Shown here: in pieces, positions 55,687 through 64,000 of the stretch
How the letters are laid out: every line of letters begins with the position of its first letter
How positions within the stretch are numbered: the stretch's first letter is position 1
From: Streptomyces sp. NBC_00271
Lineage (GTDB): Bacteria; Actinomycetota; Actinomycetes; Streptomycetales; Streptomycetaceae
Length of the DNA stretch: 64,000 nucleotides
Assembly: GCF_036178845.1 (NCBI RefSeq)
Contig: NZ_CP108070.1
Location: 8,680,001 to 8,744,000 of the forward strand
Direction: 5' to 3'
Made by a program: the position numbers and the translations under genes
The notes under the pieces: model-generated
Databases searched by the model: none
What the model was told of the DNA's origin: nothing
What the model saw: only the letters and a program-made list of their open reading frames with translations

Positions 55687-56776
55687 GGACCAGGACGCGC
55701 GGGCGAAGGCGAGGGAGCGGCTGAGGGCGCGGAAGGCGGCCGCGGGGCCCGCGGGTCCCTTCCTGCGGGAGTACGCGCCGACGGGCGGGTTCCCGCAGGT
55801 GAGCGCCCAGAAGGCCTCGGTGCTGTTCTACCGCAACGGCGGCTACAGCGTGGTCACCGTCTCCGGTGTCCGCCATGTCGACAAGCGGGCGCTGGCCCGG
55901 CCGTACACCGTCTGCGAGATCGCGCTCGGCACCTATGTGACGACGCTTCAGATGGAGTTGCCCGCCGCGGGCGGGACGACCTTCTTCAAGGCCGAGGTGG
56001 ACATCCACTGGACGGTGACCGATCCCCATCTGGCCGCCACCGAGGTCGTCACCGACGTCGCCCAGCGGCTCACCGCCCCGGTGCTGGAGCGGCTGCGCGA
56101 GGTGTCCTCGGCCTACCGGGTGACCCAGGCCGAACAGGCCGACCGCGCCATCACCCTGGAGTGCGCCGGCAGTCGCTGGGCCGAGCTGGGCACCGAACTC
56201 GGCATGCGGGTACGGCTGTACGTCCGCCTGCGGGTGGACGACCGGACGATCGAGCACATGGACGGCATCCGGGACGCGCACGCCTCGGCCGAGGTGACCC
56301 GGGTGCATCAGGCCGGCTTCCGCAAGATGCTGCAGGGCGGCGAGCTGGAACAGCTCAGCTACATGCTGGCGGCCGAGCCCGAGGCGGCCAAGGACTTCCT
56401 GGAGAAGATCCGCCAGGAGGGGCGGCAGGACGAGAAGGAACGGGTCGACCGGCTCTTCGCCATGGTCGCCAGCGGCCAGATCCAGTCCAACGACATGGAG
56501 ACACAGGCCCTCAACCTCCTCAACCAGGGCCGCCACCCCCTCCAGGGCCCCATCGGCTCGCTGCCCGCCCGCCGCGAGACCCCGCAGTTGGCGCCGGCCG
56601 CCGACGAGCCGTTCACCCCGGACTGGGTGGCGGACGAACCGCCCTCCCGGGCGGACCGGGAACCACACGCGAGAGAGCCCTACCCGGGTGACCCCCAGGA
56701 CGCCGAACCCGAACCGCCGCGCCGCCGCACACGCTCCCGGGACGACGGATGGTCCTGGGCGGAGGAGGACCGGTGA
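55679..56776 (+). CDS. SPFH/Band-7-like protein
   Basis: A 365-residue protein with a PHB/SPFH-like core: FKAEVDIHWTVTDPHLAATE (typical strand-helix), VLERLREVSSAYRVTQAEQA, and the following coiled-coil region with EQLSYMLAAEPEAAKDFLEK. No N-terminal membrane hairpin is evident, so it may attach to membranes through partners. The C-terminal 90 residues are Pro/Glu/Arg-rich. It overlaps both neighbours (8 bases upstream, GTGA downstream), so strict co-translation is expected. SPFH proteins build ring-like membrane scaffolds. Confidence 0.65.
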   Translation: MAEDQDARAKARERLRARKAAAGPAGPFLREYAPTGGFPQVSAQKASVLFYRNGGYSVVTVSGVRHVDKRALARPYTVCEIALGTYVTTLQMELPAAGGTTFFKAEVDIHWTVTDPHLAATEVVTDVAQRLTAPVLERLREVSSAYRVTQAEQADRAITLECAGSRWAELGTELGMRVRLYVRLRVDDRTIEHMDGIRDAHASAEVTRVHQAGFRKMLQGGELEQLSYMLAAEPEAAKDFLEKIRQEGRQDEKERVDRLFAMVASGQIQSNDMETQALNLLNQGRHPLQGPIGSLPARRETPQLAPAADEPFTPDWVADEPPSRADREPHAREPYPGDPQDAEPEPPRRRTRSRDDGWSWAEEDR

Positions 56777-57321
56777 CCGGCGACGGCCCGGTGCGCACCT
56801 CCTGCGACCCGGTCGGGCCCGTGCCGGACGGGGGTCCGCACGGGTCCGACCGGGGCGAGCGCATCGCCGAACGGCTGCTGAGCACGGTCAGGGAGGACCT
56901 CGGCCGGGCCGACGCGAAGGCGGCCGTACTGCTCTCGGGAACGCTGGCGCTGCCCGCGTTCCTGATCGGGCGGCACGGCCCGCCCGACTGGGGCGGGCTC
57001 GCCGACGTGACGCTGATCCTCGCGGGCGTGCTCTGGGTGGTCGCGGTGACCGCGCTGGTCGGGGCGCTCATGCCGCGCACCCGCACGGTCCGCGGCCGGG
57101 ACGGGGTGACGTACTTCGGCGACCTGCTGGCCCCCCGCGACCTCGCGGGGCTGTCCGCCGACGTCACCGAGGCCGGACGCGACACCGCCGGATGGCTGCT
57201 CGTCCAGGCGGTGGACGTCAGCTCGATCCTGTCCGCCAAGTACCGGGCCATCCGTTGGGGAGTGGGCTCGCTCGCTCCTTCCACGGCGCTGGCGCTGGCC
57301 TGGAGCCTGACCGCCCGCTGA
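56773..57321 (+). CDS. PycTM-like (DUF5706) two-helix membrane protein
   Basis: A 182-residue protein beginning at a GTG inside the SPFH stop. After a disordered start it shows the PycTM pattern: LLSTVREDLGRADAKAAVLL (the aDxKA helix), two transmembrane segments (about residues 55-72 and 80-105), then MPRTRTVRGRDGVTYFGDLL and SSILSAKYRAIRWGVGSLA. In Pycsar systems proteins of this family are membrane effectors triggered by cyclic pyrimidine nucleotides. With the cyclase-like gene in the same operon the pairing is suggestive. Confidence 0.72.
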   Translation: MTGDGPVRTSCDPVGPVPDGGPHGSDRGERIAERLLSTVREDLGRADAKAAVLLSGTLALPAFLIGRHGPPDWGGLADVTLILAGVLWVVAVTALVGALMPRTRTVRGRDGVTYFGDLLAPRDLAGLSADVTEAGRDTAGWLLVQAVDVSSILSAKYRAIRWGVGSLAPSTALALAWSLTAR

Positions 57322-57378
57322 CACGCGGCACAGCACGTACACGACACAGAGACGAACCAAGGAACCAGGGGGACGGCC

Positions 57379-59694
57379 GTGGAAAGCATCACGGGAAGAC
57401 GGCAGACAGGAAGGGGCCGGGTGCGCCGCGCCGCGGTCGGCGCGCTCGGCGGCATGGCGGTGCTCGTGTCCCTGCTGGCACCCGCCGGTCATGATCCGGT
57501 GCCGGCGGCGGATTCCGAACCCGCCTTCCCGGCGGTCAACTACTCCATCGCCGTGGACGAGTCCGCCAGCCTCGCGCCCGAGGACATGAAGGCCGAGAAG
57601 GCCGCCGCCGCACGCATCGCGCTCGGCGACGTCTCCTCGTCCTCCCACGCCACCGTCTTCGGTTTCGCCGCCGCCGAGTCCGACGCCCAGCGCGCGGTGG
57701 ACCCGGTCTGCCCGCGCACCACGCTGGACGCGGCGGGCCGCGAGACGATCGGCACCTGCGTCGGCAAGCTGCGCGGCCGCACGAAGAACGAGGGCACCGG
57801 CACCGACTTCCCGAGCGCGATACGCCAGGGAGTCCACGACCTCACCACGGGCACCGACCCCTCCCAGCCCCGCGTGCTGTTCCTCCTCACCGACGGAAAG
57901 CTGGACGTCCAGGACAGCCCCAAGTACGGCGACCCCGCGCACCGCAAGGACGAGGGCGAACGGCAGCTGACGCAGGAGCTCGAGAACGCCGCCGCCCAGC
58001 ACGTACAGATCTGGCCGCTCGGCTTCGGACCCGACCCGGACAAGGCGCAGCTCGACCGGATCGCCGCCGGCGGATACCAGAAGGGCTGCGTCGAACTGCC
58101 CTCCGCCCGCCCGAGCGCGGGCAAGGTCTCCGGGGCCAAGGACGTCGGCCCCATGCTGGAGAAGATCTTCGCCGCCGCCCACTGCCTGCGCCACGAACAG
58201 GGCCCCAGCAAGCGGCCCCCCGCCACTTTGGAGATCGGCATCTCGCCGCTGGCGACCGTGGGCAGCATCGTCGTCGACAAGGGCGACCCCCAGGTGAAGA
58301 TCACCTACCTCGACCCCAACGGCCACCAGGTCCCCACCACGGGGACGTACCGCAAGTCGGGTTTCGAGCTGGCGGGCGGCAGCGGCACCGTCGAGGCGCT
58401 GAAGATCGTCGATCCGGTGCCCGGCACCTGGCGCGTGAAGGCCGAGGCACCGGAGGGCCACCGCTCCGTGCCCGTCGCCGTCAGCGTGCTGTGGCAGGGC
58501 GAGTTGCGCGGCGCCATCACCATGGACCCACCGTCCCCGCAGGCCGGCGAGAAGGTCACGGTGACCATGCGCCTGCAGACCCGCGAGGGCTACGAGATCA
58601 AGGACGCGCGCGACTACGCAGGGTTGCGCGTCCGCAGTGAACTGACCGGCGACGGCTTCGAACCGCTGGCGCTGAGCCTCACCGACGACGGCCGGGGGCC
58701 CGACTCCAAGGCGAGCGACGGCTCCTTCACCGGTTCCGTGGAGATCCCCAAGAGCGCCGACGGGGCACTGAAGGTGAGCGGCACGCTGACGGCCTCGGGG
58801 CTGAGCGCCGACACCCGCAGCGAGGGCGGCCAGATCGCCCCCGGCGCACTGCCCGTCACCACCGCGCTCGAACTGCCCACCGCGGACACCCACCCCGGCT
58901 CCACGGTCACCGGCACGCTGGCCGTCCACAACACCAGCGACACCCCGCACACCCTGCGGCTGTCCGTCGCCGACCTCAAGTCCGGGCTGCTCACGGTCAC
59001 TCCGGCCGAGATCCAGGTGAAGCCCGGCGAGTCCGGCACCCGGAAGGTCACGGTCGAGGTCGCCCCCCGCGACGTCTTCGGCGACCGCCTCGGCGACGGC
59101 GGACTGCAACTCGGCGGCACCGTCACCGTGGTCGACACCACCGACCACGACCGGACACTGGTGCGCACCCCGCTCTCGGTGCGGGTGACACCCGAGCCGG
59201 GTGTCTGGGCGAAGTACTGGTGGGCGTTCGTGTCCGCCGCCGCACTGATCGCGCTGGCCACCGTGGCGGTCCTCGCCTGGCTGCGCCAGCGCCGCACCCG
59301 CAGGGACCCGTTCGGCCTGGTGCTGCGGCTGGTCTCCGCGGAGGGCGATGTCCTCGGCGAGCACCTCGCCGGACACGGACACAAGCAGTGGTACGAGTTC
59401 GCCGTCGTCGAACCCCACCGCAGCCCGCGCATCGAACGGCGCGCCCACGGCCCGTACGCCGTCCAGCGCAGCCCCGAGGGCGGAGCGGTCCTGCGCAAGC
59501 GCGGCGGCGGCCGGACCCCGCTGGTCGCACGCGGCCAGGTCCAGTTGACCGACACGCTGAGCCTGGCCCTCGGTGAGGACACCCGCGCCTCGAAGGTCCG
59601 CCGACCCCGGACCTCCGCGCGGACGACCGCGGGCTCCACGACCTCCGCGACCGGTACCGGCGAGAGCGGGAGCTCGTACGGGTCGTACCTGTGA
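57379..59694 (+). CDS. Extracellular vWA-domain membrane protein
   Basis: A 771-residue type I membrane protein. Signal peptide (AAVGALGGMAVLVSLLAPAG) then a von Willebrand A domain with all MIDAS parts: YSIAVDESASLAPEDM (DxSxS), GTGTDFPSAIRQG (Thr) and VLFLLTDGKLDVQD (Asp). Ig-like domains follow (about 280-590), a transmembrane helix (YWWAFVSAAALIALATVAVL, about 615-635) and a 130-residue cytoplasmic beta-rich tail. GTG start after a GGGGGA site. The MIDAS face would bind a ligand or surface polymer outside the cell and relay to the tail. Confidence 0.88.
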   Translation: MESITGRRQTGRGRVRRAAVGALGGMAVLVSLLAPAGHDPVPAADSEPAFPAVNYSIAVDESASLAPEDMKAEKAAAARIALGDVSSSSHATVFGFAAAESDAQRAVDPVCPRTTLDAAGRETIGTCVGKLRGRTKNEGTGTDFPSAIRQGVHDLTTGTDPSQPRVLFLLTDGKLDVQDSPKYGDPAHRKDEGERQLTQELENAAAQHVQIWPLGFGPDPDKAQLDRIAAGGYQKGCVELPSARPSAGKVSGAKDVGPMLEKIFAAAHCLRHEQGPSKRPPATLEIGISPLATVGSIVVDKGDPQVKITYLDPNGHQVPTTGTYRKSGFELAGGSGTVEALKIVDPVPGTWRVKAEAPEGHRSVPVAVSVLWQGELRGAITMDPPSPQAGEKVTVTMRLQTREGYEIKDARDYAGLRVRSELTGDGFEPLALSLTDDGRGPDSKASDGSFTGSVEIPKSADGALKVSGTLTASGLSADTRSEGGQIAPGALPVTTALELPTADTHPGSTVTGTLAVHNTSDTPHTLRLSVADLKSGLLTVTPAEIQVKPGESGTRKVTVEVAPRDVFGDRLGDGGLQLGGTVTVVDTTDHDRTLVRTPLSVRVTPEPGVWAKYWWAFVSAAALIALATVAVLAWLRQRRTRRDPFGLVLRLVSAEGDVLGEHLAGHGHKQWYEFAVVEPHRSPRIERRAHGPYAVQRSPEGGAVLRKRGGGRTPLVARGQVQLTDTLSLALGEDTRASKVRRPRTSARTTAGSTTSATGTGESGSSYGSYL

Positions 59695-59830
59695 CGCCAT
59701 GGGCGGCCCGACGCGTCACCGGGCCGCCCCCGCGCACCGCACCGCGGCCCGGCCGCCGTGCCACGCGCACTGCACGGACGTACCGAGCACGAACCGGCCG
59801 CCGCGACGGCCGCAAGCGGGGAGGAAACCC

Positions 59831-62800
59831 ATGAAGATCTTCCAGCCGATGCTCTTCGTCGGCCTGGGCGGCACCGGTGGCCTGGTCGGCGCCGAACTCG
59901 AACGCAAACTGCGCGCCGAGCTGTGCGGGCCGGACGGCGTCGCGCTCAGCCACCTCAGCGGACACGCCCCCTACCAGCTGCCCGACTGCCTCCAGTTCGT
60001 CTACGCGGACTACAGCGAGTCCGACCTCCAGCGGCTGCCCCAGTTCAACGTGGACCCCTCGCTGCGGGCCGCGTACTCCCGTACCTCCCGGGCCACCCAC
60101 AACCTGCTGCCGAACTTCGACGCGTCACCCGAACTGACCAAGATGCTCAGGGCGAGCCTGCGCGACGAGGTCGCCGACTGGCTGCCGCCGCGCATCGACG
60201 AACCGAAGGTCACCCCGCTGCACAACGGCGCCGGCCAGCTGCCCACCGTCGGACGGGCCGCCCTGTTCGCCACGCTCCGGCACAGCCTCGCCCCGGTCCT
60301 CGAGCCGCTGCTCCAGGCGATCGACGCGATCGCCAAGTCGGCCGGTGAACTGGCCGAGCTCGGCGGCGGCAAGGTCAACGGCTGCGACGTGTTCGTCGCC
60401 TTCTCGGTGGCCGGAGGCACCGGCGCCGGGATCTTCCTCGACTATCTGCACCTGATCAACCACGCCTTCCAGCTGCGCCGCTTCGACGGGGTGAAGATCT
60501 ACCCGCTGGTCGTGATGCCGTCCTCGTTCTCCTCGGCGGGCGGCGGCGGACGGGAGGCGGAGCTCAACGCGGCCCGCGCGCTGGTCGACCTGTTCCGGCT
60601 GGTCGACGCGCAGAACGCGCCGAGCGAGGGAACGGAGATCGGCGACCTGGACCTCGACTCCGGGCTCGGCATCCGCTACCCGGGCACGACACCGATCCGC
60701 CTGCGCACCGGCATCCTGCCCACGGCCTTCCTGTTCAGTCCGACCGCCGGCATCCGCCAGGACGACCTGCGCCGCTCCATCGTCTCCCTGGTGATGTCGC
60801 TGATCGGCACCGAACTGGGCGACAGCCGCCCCCGAGGCCGGGCGACGGCCACCGACGACGACTTCCAGACCTTCGCCGCGAGCTTCATCAACCGGGGCGT
60901 GCACCGCAGCGCCGTGTCCCCCACCGGCATCGGCCGGCAGGGCGTCTCCACCAGCCTGGTGGCGTCCATGACCGCCCCCATGGACCAACTGGCCGACCTG
61001 GTGGCGGGCCGGCTGCTGCGGGAGGCGGTCACCGACCTCGTGGAGCGGCCCCGTACCGCGCTGCGCGACAACGCGGTCCCACTGATCCGGCAGCTGTTCG
61101 CCGACTCCCACCTCGAAGAGCTGTGGGAGCGCAAGCAGTTGGACCTCCCGGAGCCCGATCCGCTGCCACGCGGCGGCAAGGCCATCGAGCAGGCGCTCGG
61201 CGAACGGCTCACGGACATGCAGCGGCTGCTGTCCGACCTCCAGTCCCTCGCCGACCGCCAGGCCGCCTCGATGGCCGACCGCTTCGCCCCGCGCCCCGCC
61301 ATCGACAAACTCCTCCAGACCGTGGACCCCTTCCTCGCCGAACGCATCGTCAGAGGCGTCCCCGGCAGCGACGAACCGATCGCCCGGCTCGGCTTCCTCG
61401 GCATGCTCGACAGCCGCTCCCGCGCCCCCCAGCGCCCGTCGGGCGTGACCGATCAGCCGCCCAAGACCCCCAGGATCAAGGGTCGGCTGGCCGGCATGTC
61501 ACCGGCCCGTTGGGGCGACGACGACGTGCAGGCGGCGCTCCAGGAGCAGGACCTCTGGTACCAGTGGCGCAGCCGGACCGTGTGGCACGAGGCCTGGCGG
61601 GAACAGCAGCAGCAGTGGCAGCCCCCGGCGGCCACCGCCGGGGCCGACCTCGGCCGCCTGGTCAACGCCTTCCGCAAACACTCCGACCAGGAACGCAAGA
61701 TCTCCCAGCAGAAGGGCCTCGAACTGTACGAGGACCGCACCGGGATCTCGTATCTGCTGCCGCCGCAGCGCACCCTCAACCACTTCTACGAGGACGTGGT
61801 CACCCGCCTGATCCGCCGGGAGGGCATGCGCGAGAACGACGACGAGGCCGCGCTCCTGCTCAGGATGATCGACGGGGACACCTGGCGCGAGGTCCACACC
61901 CTCAGCCGTCGCAACCCGGACAACGCGGTCGCGGTCGTCAAGGCACAGCTGGAGGGCCGCATCACCCGGCTGTTCGCGGAGAGCGGCGAACACCTCGAGG
62001 AACGCCCGCTGCTGCCGGCCATGGGCACCCTGCTGGCCGCCGCGGCGGGCGACGCGGACGCAGCCGACCAGGTCAGCAAGGAGGCGCTCGACCTGTTCGG
62101 CCGCAAGCTGACCGGGCTGCTGCCGGTGGGCTTCACCCCGGAGGGCACCGGACCGCTGCGGGTCCTGGTCACCCACCCGCGCGTGCAGGCCGTGGAGGAG
62201 GTGCAGGAGTACCTCGGCAAGGCGCTGCGGCTGCCGTCCGACGCCAAGAACTCCGTGGAGTACCGCGGAGTGGAGAGCGACTCCGTCACCGTGGTCCTCT
62301 TCCGCAGCGAGATGAGCCTCACCCAGGTCCCCGAGGCCCGCAAGGTGCTGCGTCAGTGGGCCAGGGCGAAGGACTCCGAGCAGGCCCAGGACGTACTGCG
62401 CTGGCGGCAGCGGCTCGGCTACCGGGACAGCTGGATGGTCAGCAGCGAGGAGGACCGCCGCGTCATCCTGCACCGTCTGCTGTGCTGCATGTGGAACGGT
62501 CAGGTCGACGTGGTGGACGGAGACCCGGCGTCGCCGGCACGGCTGAGGCTGAGGCTGCACCCCGAGAAGGGCGCGCATGTGCCCGGTGTCCGGCTGCGCC
62601 TTGGGGACTTCCCCGGCGGGGTGTCGAGCTGGGCGGAGCTGCTGCGGTCGTACGAACGCTGGACCGTCCTCGACGACGAACGGACCGTGGAGGACTACTG
62701 CAGCCAACTGATGGGAGCTCAGCCGCTTGGTCTGGCCAGGAGCGCGAGCGAACCGCATCCGCTCTTCGTCGAACTCGTCGAGAAGACCGCCCCGCGTCAG

Positions 62801-63343
62801 CTGGAGCTGCTGGCCGAGCGCCGGGAGCGGGGCGGCGAGCGGGTCGAGGGATGGGTGCGCCCGCTGTGGGAGTTCTGGGCGAAGACACTGCCGGCCGCGC
62901 TGGACACCGAGTTCGGGGACCAGCGCGCCGTCCAGCCGACGCTGCGCACGCTGCTGGAGCATGTACGCGGCGGAACCCCCGCGCCGCGCGTCCGCAAGGA
63001 GTTCCCCGAACCCCGGCGTGCCGTGCCCGATGACGACGACTGGGGCACGGCACCGCGCGCCTCCTTCGACAAGTACCCGAGCGACACCGAGGAACGTCCG
63101 CGCCGCGCGTCCGTGGACGACTACGACGACGGGTACGACGCCGACCGCGCCGACCGGGGTGACCGCGTTGACAGGAGTGATCGGAGTGATCGCGGCGATC
63201 GGGGTGACCGCGTCAACGGGCGCTCCGGCGCCGCCGACCGGCCCTCGGTGCCCTGGGACGAGCCCGGTGACCCCGGCCCGTACGGCGACGACGGCGAGCG
63301 CGAACGCCCCCGCCGCAACCCCTGGGACGGTGACCCGGAGTGA
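59831..63343 (+). CDS. Tubulin-like domain GTPase (Tubulin_2 family)
   Basis: An 1170-residue protein of the FtsZ/tubulin superfamily branch Tubulin_2. The N-terminal strand-loop is MLFVGLGGTGGLVGAELERK and the tubulin signature is VAFSVAGGTGAGIFLDYLHL (about residues 188-207), the GTP phosphate loop. A long helical C-terminal region follows. The tail is low-complexity, with Asp-Arg-rich repeats near 63140-63230. ATG start after GAGGAAA. Related FtsZ-like families have been described next to vWA proteins and proposed to remodel membranes. The gene begins 136 bases after the vWA gene. Confidence 0.85.
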   Translation: MKIFQPMLFVGLGGTGGLVGAELERKLRAELCGPDGVALSHLSGHAPYQLPDCLQFVYADYSESDLQRLPQFNVDPSLRAAYSRTSRATHNLLPNFDASPELTKMLRASLRDEVADWLPPRIDEPKVTPLHNGAGQLPTVGRAALFATLRHSLAPVLEPLLQAIDAIAKSAGELAELGGGKVNGCDVFVAFSVAGGTGAGIFLDYLHLINHAFQLRRFDGVKIYPLVVMPSSFSSAGGGGREAELNAARALVDLFRLVDAQNAPSEGTEIGDLDLDSGLGIRYPGTTPIRLRTGILPTAFLFSPTAGIRQDDLRRSIVSLVMSLIGTELGDSRPRGRATATDDDFQTFAASFINRGVHRSAVSPTGIGRQGVSTSLVASMTAPMDQLADLVAGRLLREAVTDLVERPRTALRDNAVPLIRQLFADSHLEELWERKQLDLPEPDPLPRGGKAIEQALGERLTDMQRLLSDLQSLADRQAASMADRFAPRPAIDKLLQTVDPFLAERIVRGVPGSDEPIARLGFLGMLDSRSRAPQRPSGVTDQPPKTPRIKGRLAGMSPARWGDDDVQAALQEQDLWYQWRSRTVWHEAWREQQQQWQPPAATAGADLGRLVNAFRKHSDQERKISQQKGLELYEDRTGISYLLPPQRTLNHFYEDVVTRLIRREGMRENDDEAALLLRMIDGDTWREVHTLSRRNPDNAVAVVKAQLEGRITRLFAESGEHLEERPLLPAMGTLLAAAAGDADAADQVSKEALDLFGRKLTGLLPVGFTPEGTGPLRVLVTHPRVQAVEEVQEYLGKALRLPSDAKNSVEYRGVESDSVTVVLFRSEMSLTQVPEARKVLRQWARAKDSEQAQDVLRWRQRLGYRDSWMVSSEEDRRVILHRLLCCMWNGQVDVVDGDPASPARLRLRLHPEKGAHVPGVRLRLGDFPGGVSSWAELLRSYERWTVLDDERTVEDYCSQLMGAQPLGLARSASEPHPLFVELVEKTAPRQLELLAERRERGGERVEGWVRPLWEFWAKTLPAALDTEFGDQRAVQPTLRTLLEHVRGGTPAPRVRKEFPEPRRAVPDDDDWGTAPRASFDKYPSDTEERPRRASVDDYDDGYDADRADRGDRVDRSDRSDRGDRGDRVNGRSGAADRPSVPWDEPGDPGPYGDDGERERPRRNPWDGDPE

Positions 63344-64000
63344 AGACGTCCGAAGACCTCGGCACCGTCATCCAGCTGGACCTGCGCAGCGGCGCGGCGG
63401 AACTCGACACCGCCAAGGCCCTGCGGGCCGGTGTCGCCCGGCAGTTGGGCAGGGCCGGGCTGCCCGAACCCGACGACCCGCTGTTCCTGGTGGTCGACAC
63501 CCCGGCCGGGCTGACCGACCACCAGCGGCAGTACGAACTGCTCACCGCCTACCGGGCCGTGGGCGAGGTCAGGATCCTGGTCCTGCTGGTGGGCAGCGCA
63601 CCCGGTTCGTACGCGGGCGAGGACGAGGCCTTCCAGCCCGACCGGCGCCTGGTGCGGCCCGCGGTGCTGCGGGCCTCGGGCACCGCCCTGCTGTGGGCGG
63701 GCGATCTGCGCTCCGCGCGCACGGCGCTGGAACAGCCCGAACCCGACGCCCCGGAGGCGCTCGCCGTCCTGGTGGACGTGCTGTCGGTCCCGGACGTCTA
63801 CCTGAAGGTCCTCGACGGCCTCGGGGCGCTGCCCGACGCCGTCGCCGCGCCCGGCGTGCGGCTGTTGGAGCAGGACCTGCCGCTCGAGGTGCGCGACCGG
63901 GCCTGGCGCGACGCGCTCCTCAGGTTCGCGGGCGAGGACACCGAACTCGCCCCCGACCTGCTGGTGACCGCCTCCTCCGGCGCCGATCTGCCGGAGCCGC
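63340..64000 (+). CDS. Unknown protein, truncated by the window end
   Basis: At least 220 residues, beginning at a GTG that overlaps the tubulin-like stop (GTGA). Visible parts include FLVVDTPAGLTDHQRQYELL and VRILVLLVGSAPGSYAGEDE, an alternating beta/alpha pattern, followed by helices (EQDLPLEVRDRAWRDALLRF). No family is recognised. Coupling to the tubulin-like gene shows it belongs to the same system. Confidence 0.7.
   Translation, partial: MKTSEDLGTVIQLDLRSGAAELDTAKALRAGVARQLGRAGLPEPDDPLFLVVDTPAGLTDHQRQYELLTAYRAVGEVRILVLLVGSAPGSYAGEDEAFQPDRRLVRPAVLRASGTALLWAGDLRSARTALEQPEPDAPEALAVLVDVLSVPDVYLKVLDGLGALPDAVAAPGVRLLEQDLPLEVRDRAWRDALLRFAGEDTELAPDLLVTASSGADLPEP

Overview
The window is high-GC actinobacterial chromosome, almost certainly Streptomyces. 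The codon use is strongly GC-biased, GTG and TTG starts and ATGA/GTGA stop-start overlaps are frequent, and the families are typical of that genus: a WhiJ-like XRE/DUF397/ATPase trio, DUF4239, a ROK-regulated sugar ABC operon, alditol oxidase, an LAxTG surface protein, and a vWA/tubulin-like operon. No other source was available; all calls come from reading the sequence and translations.

Layout. (1) 0-9.6 kb: ordinary chromosome with a TetR regulator, a DSD1-like PLP enzyme, an ArsR-type regulator coupled to an MFS pump, the WhiJ-like trio, a Tat-exported CehA/McbA-type metallohydrolase with a His-rich front, and a DUF4239 membrane protein. (2) 9.6-29.9 kb: a heavily rearranged accessory region. 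It holds two long direct repeats (9.67-9.84 and 28.60-28.77 kb), a shorter third copy (18.6 kb), 3' halves of tRNA-Arg(CCU), tRNA-Val(UAC), tRNA-Ser(UGA) and tRNA-Arg(ACG), three unrelated integrase fragments, a replication-initiator tail with an excisionase gene, an IS701-type element (target duplication CTAA) split by about 4.9 kb of cargo, and one full plus one truncated IS3-type copy. Cargo includes an ArsR/SRPBCC/dihydrofolate-reductase-like operon with a clear operator, an LAxTG-anchored protein, a secreted protein/lipoprotein pair, an orphan double-glycine-leader peptide, a dirigent/AOC-barrel-like secreted protein broken by an amber codon, and an F420/SDR/MarR cluster. (3) 29.9-37 kb: mixed metabolism (PLP lyase, TPR protein, vanadium haloperoxidase-like protein, methyltransferase, MFS pumps). 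(4) 37.3-46.2 kb: a glycoside catabolic locus, with solute-binding lipoprotein, two permeases and GH2 beta-galactosidase in one transcription unit, a ROK repressor and alditol oxidase. (5) 46.4-51 kb: a 2-hydroxyacid dehydrogenase, an array of GC-rich stem-loop repeats, a radical-SAM-like protein with an unusual cysteine spacing, and a membrane protein joining a sigma/zinc-finger-like cytoplasmic part to an external cellulose-binding module. (6) 51.4-64 kb: a Crp-type regulator followed by a tight run of genes, namely nucleotidyl-cyclase-like protein, P-loop/HEAT-like protein, SPFH-like protein, PycTM-like (DUF5706) two-helix protein, extracellular vWA membrane protein, tubulin-like GTPase and a further gene running off the window.

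How the genes work together. The sugar locus reads as uptake, hydrolysis and oxidation of a galactoside or related glycan controlled by ROK. The last 12 kb is the best candidate for an undescribed system: a cyclase-like protein and a PycTM-like protein are the two halves of Pycsar antiphage systems, here embedded with membrane-scaffold, vWA and tubulin-superfamily components that suggest envelope surveillance or membrane remodelling. This functional reading is inference.
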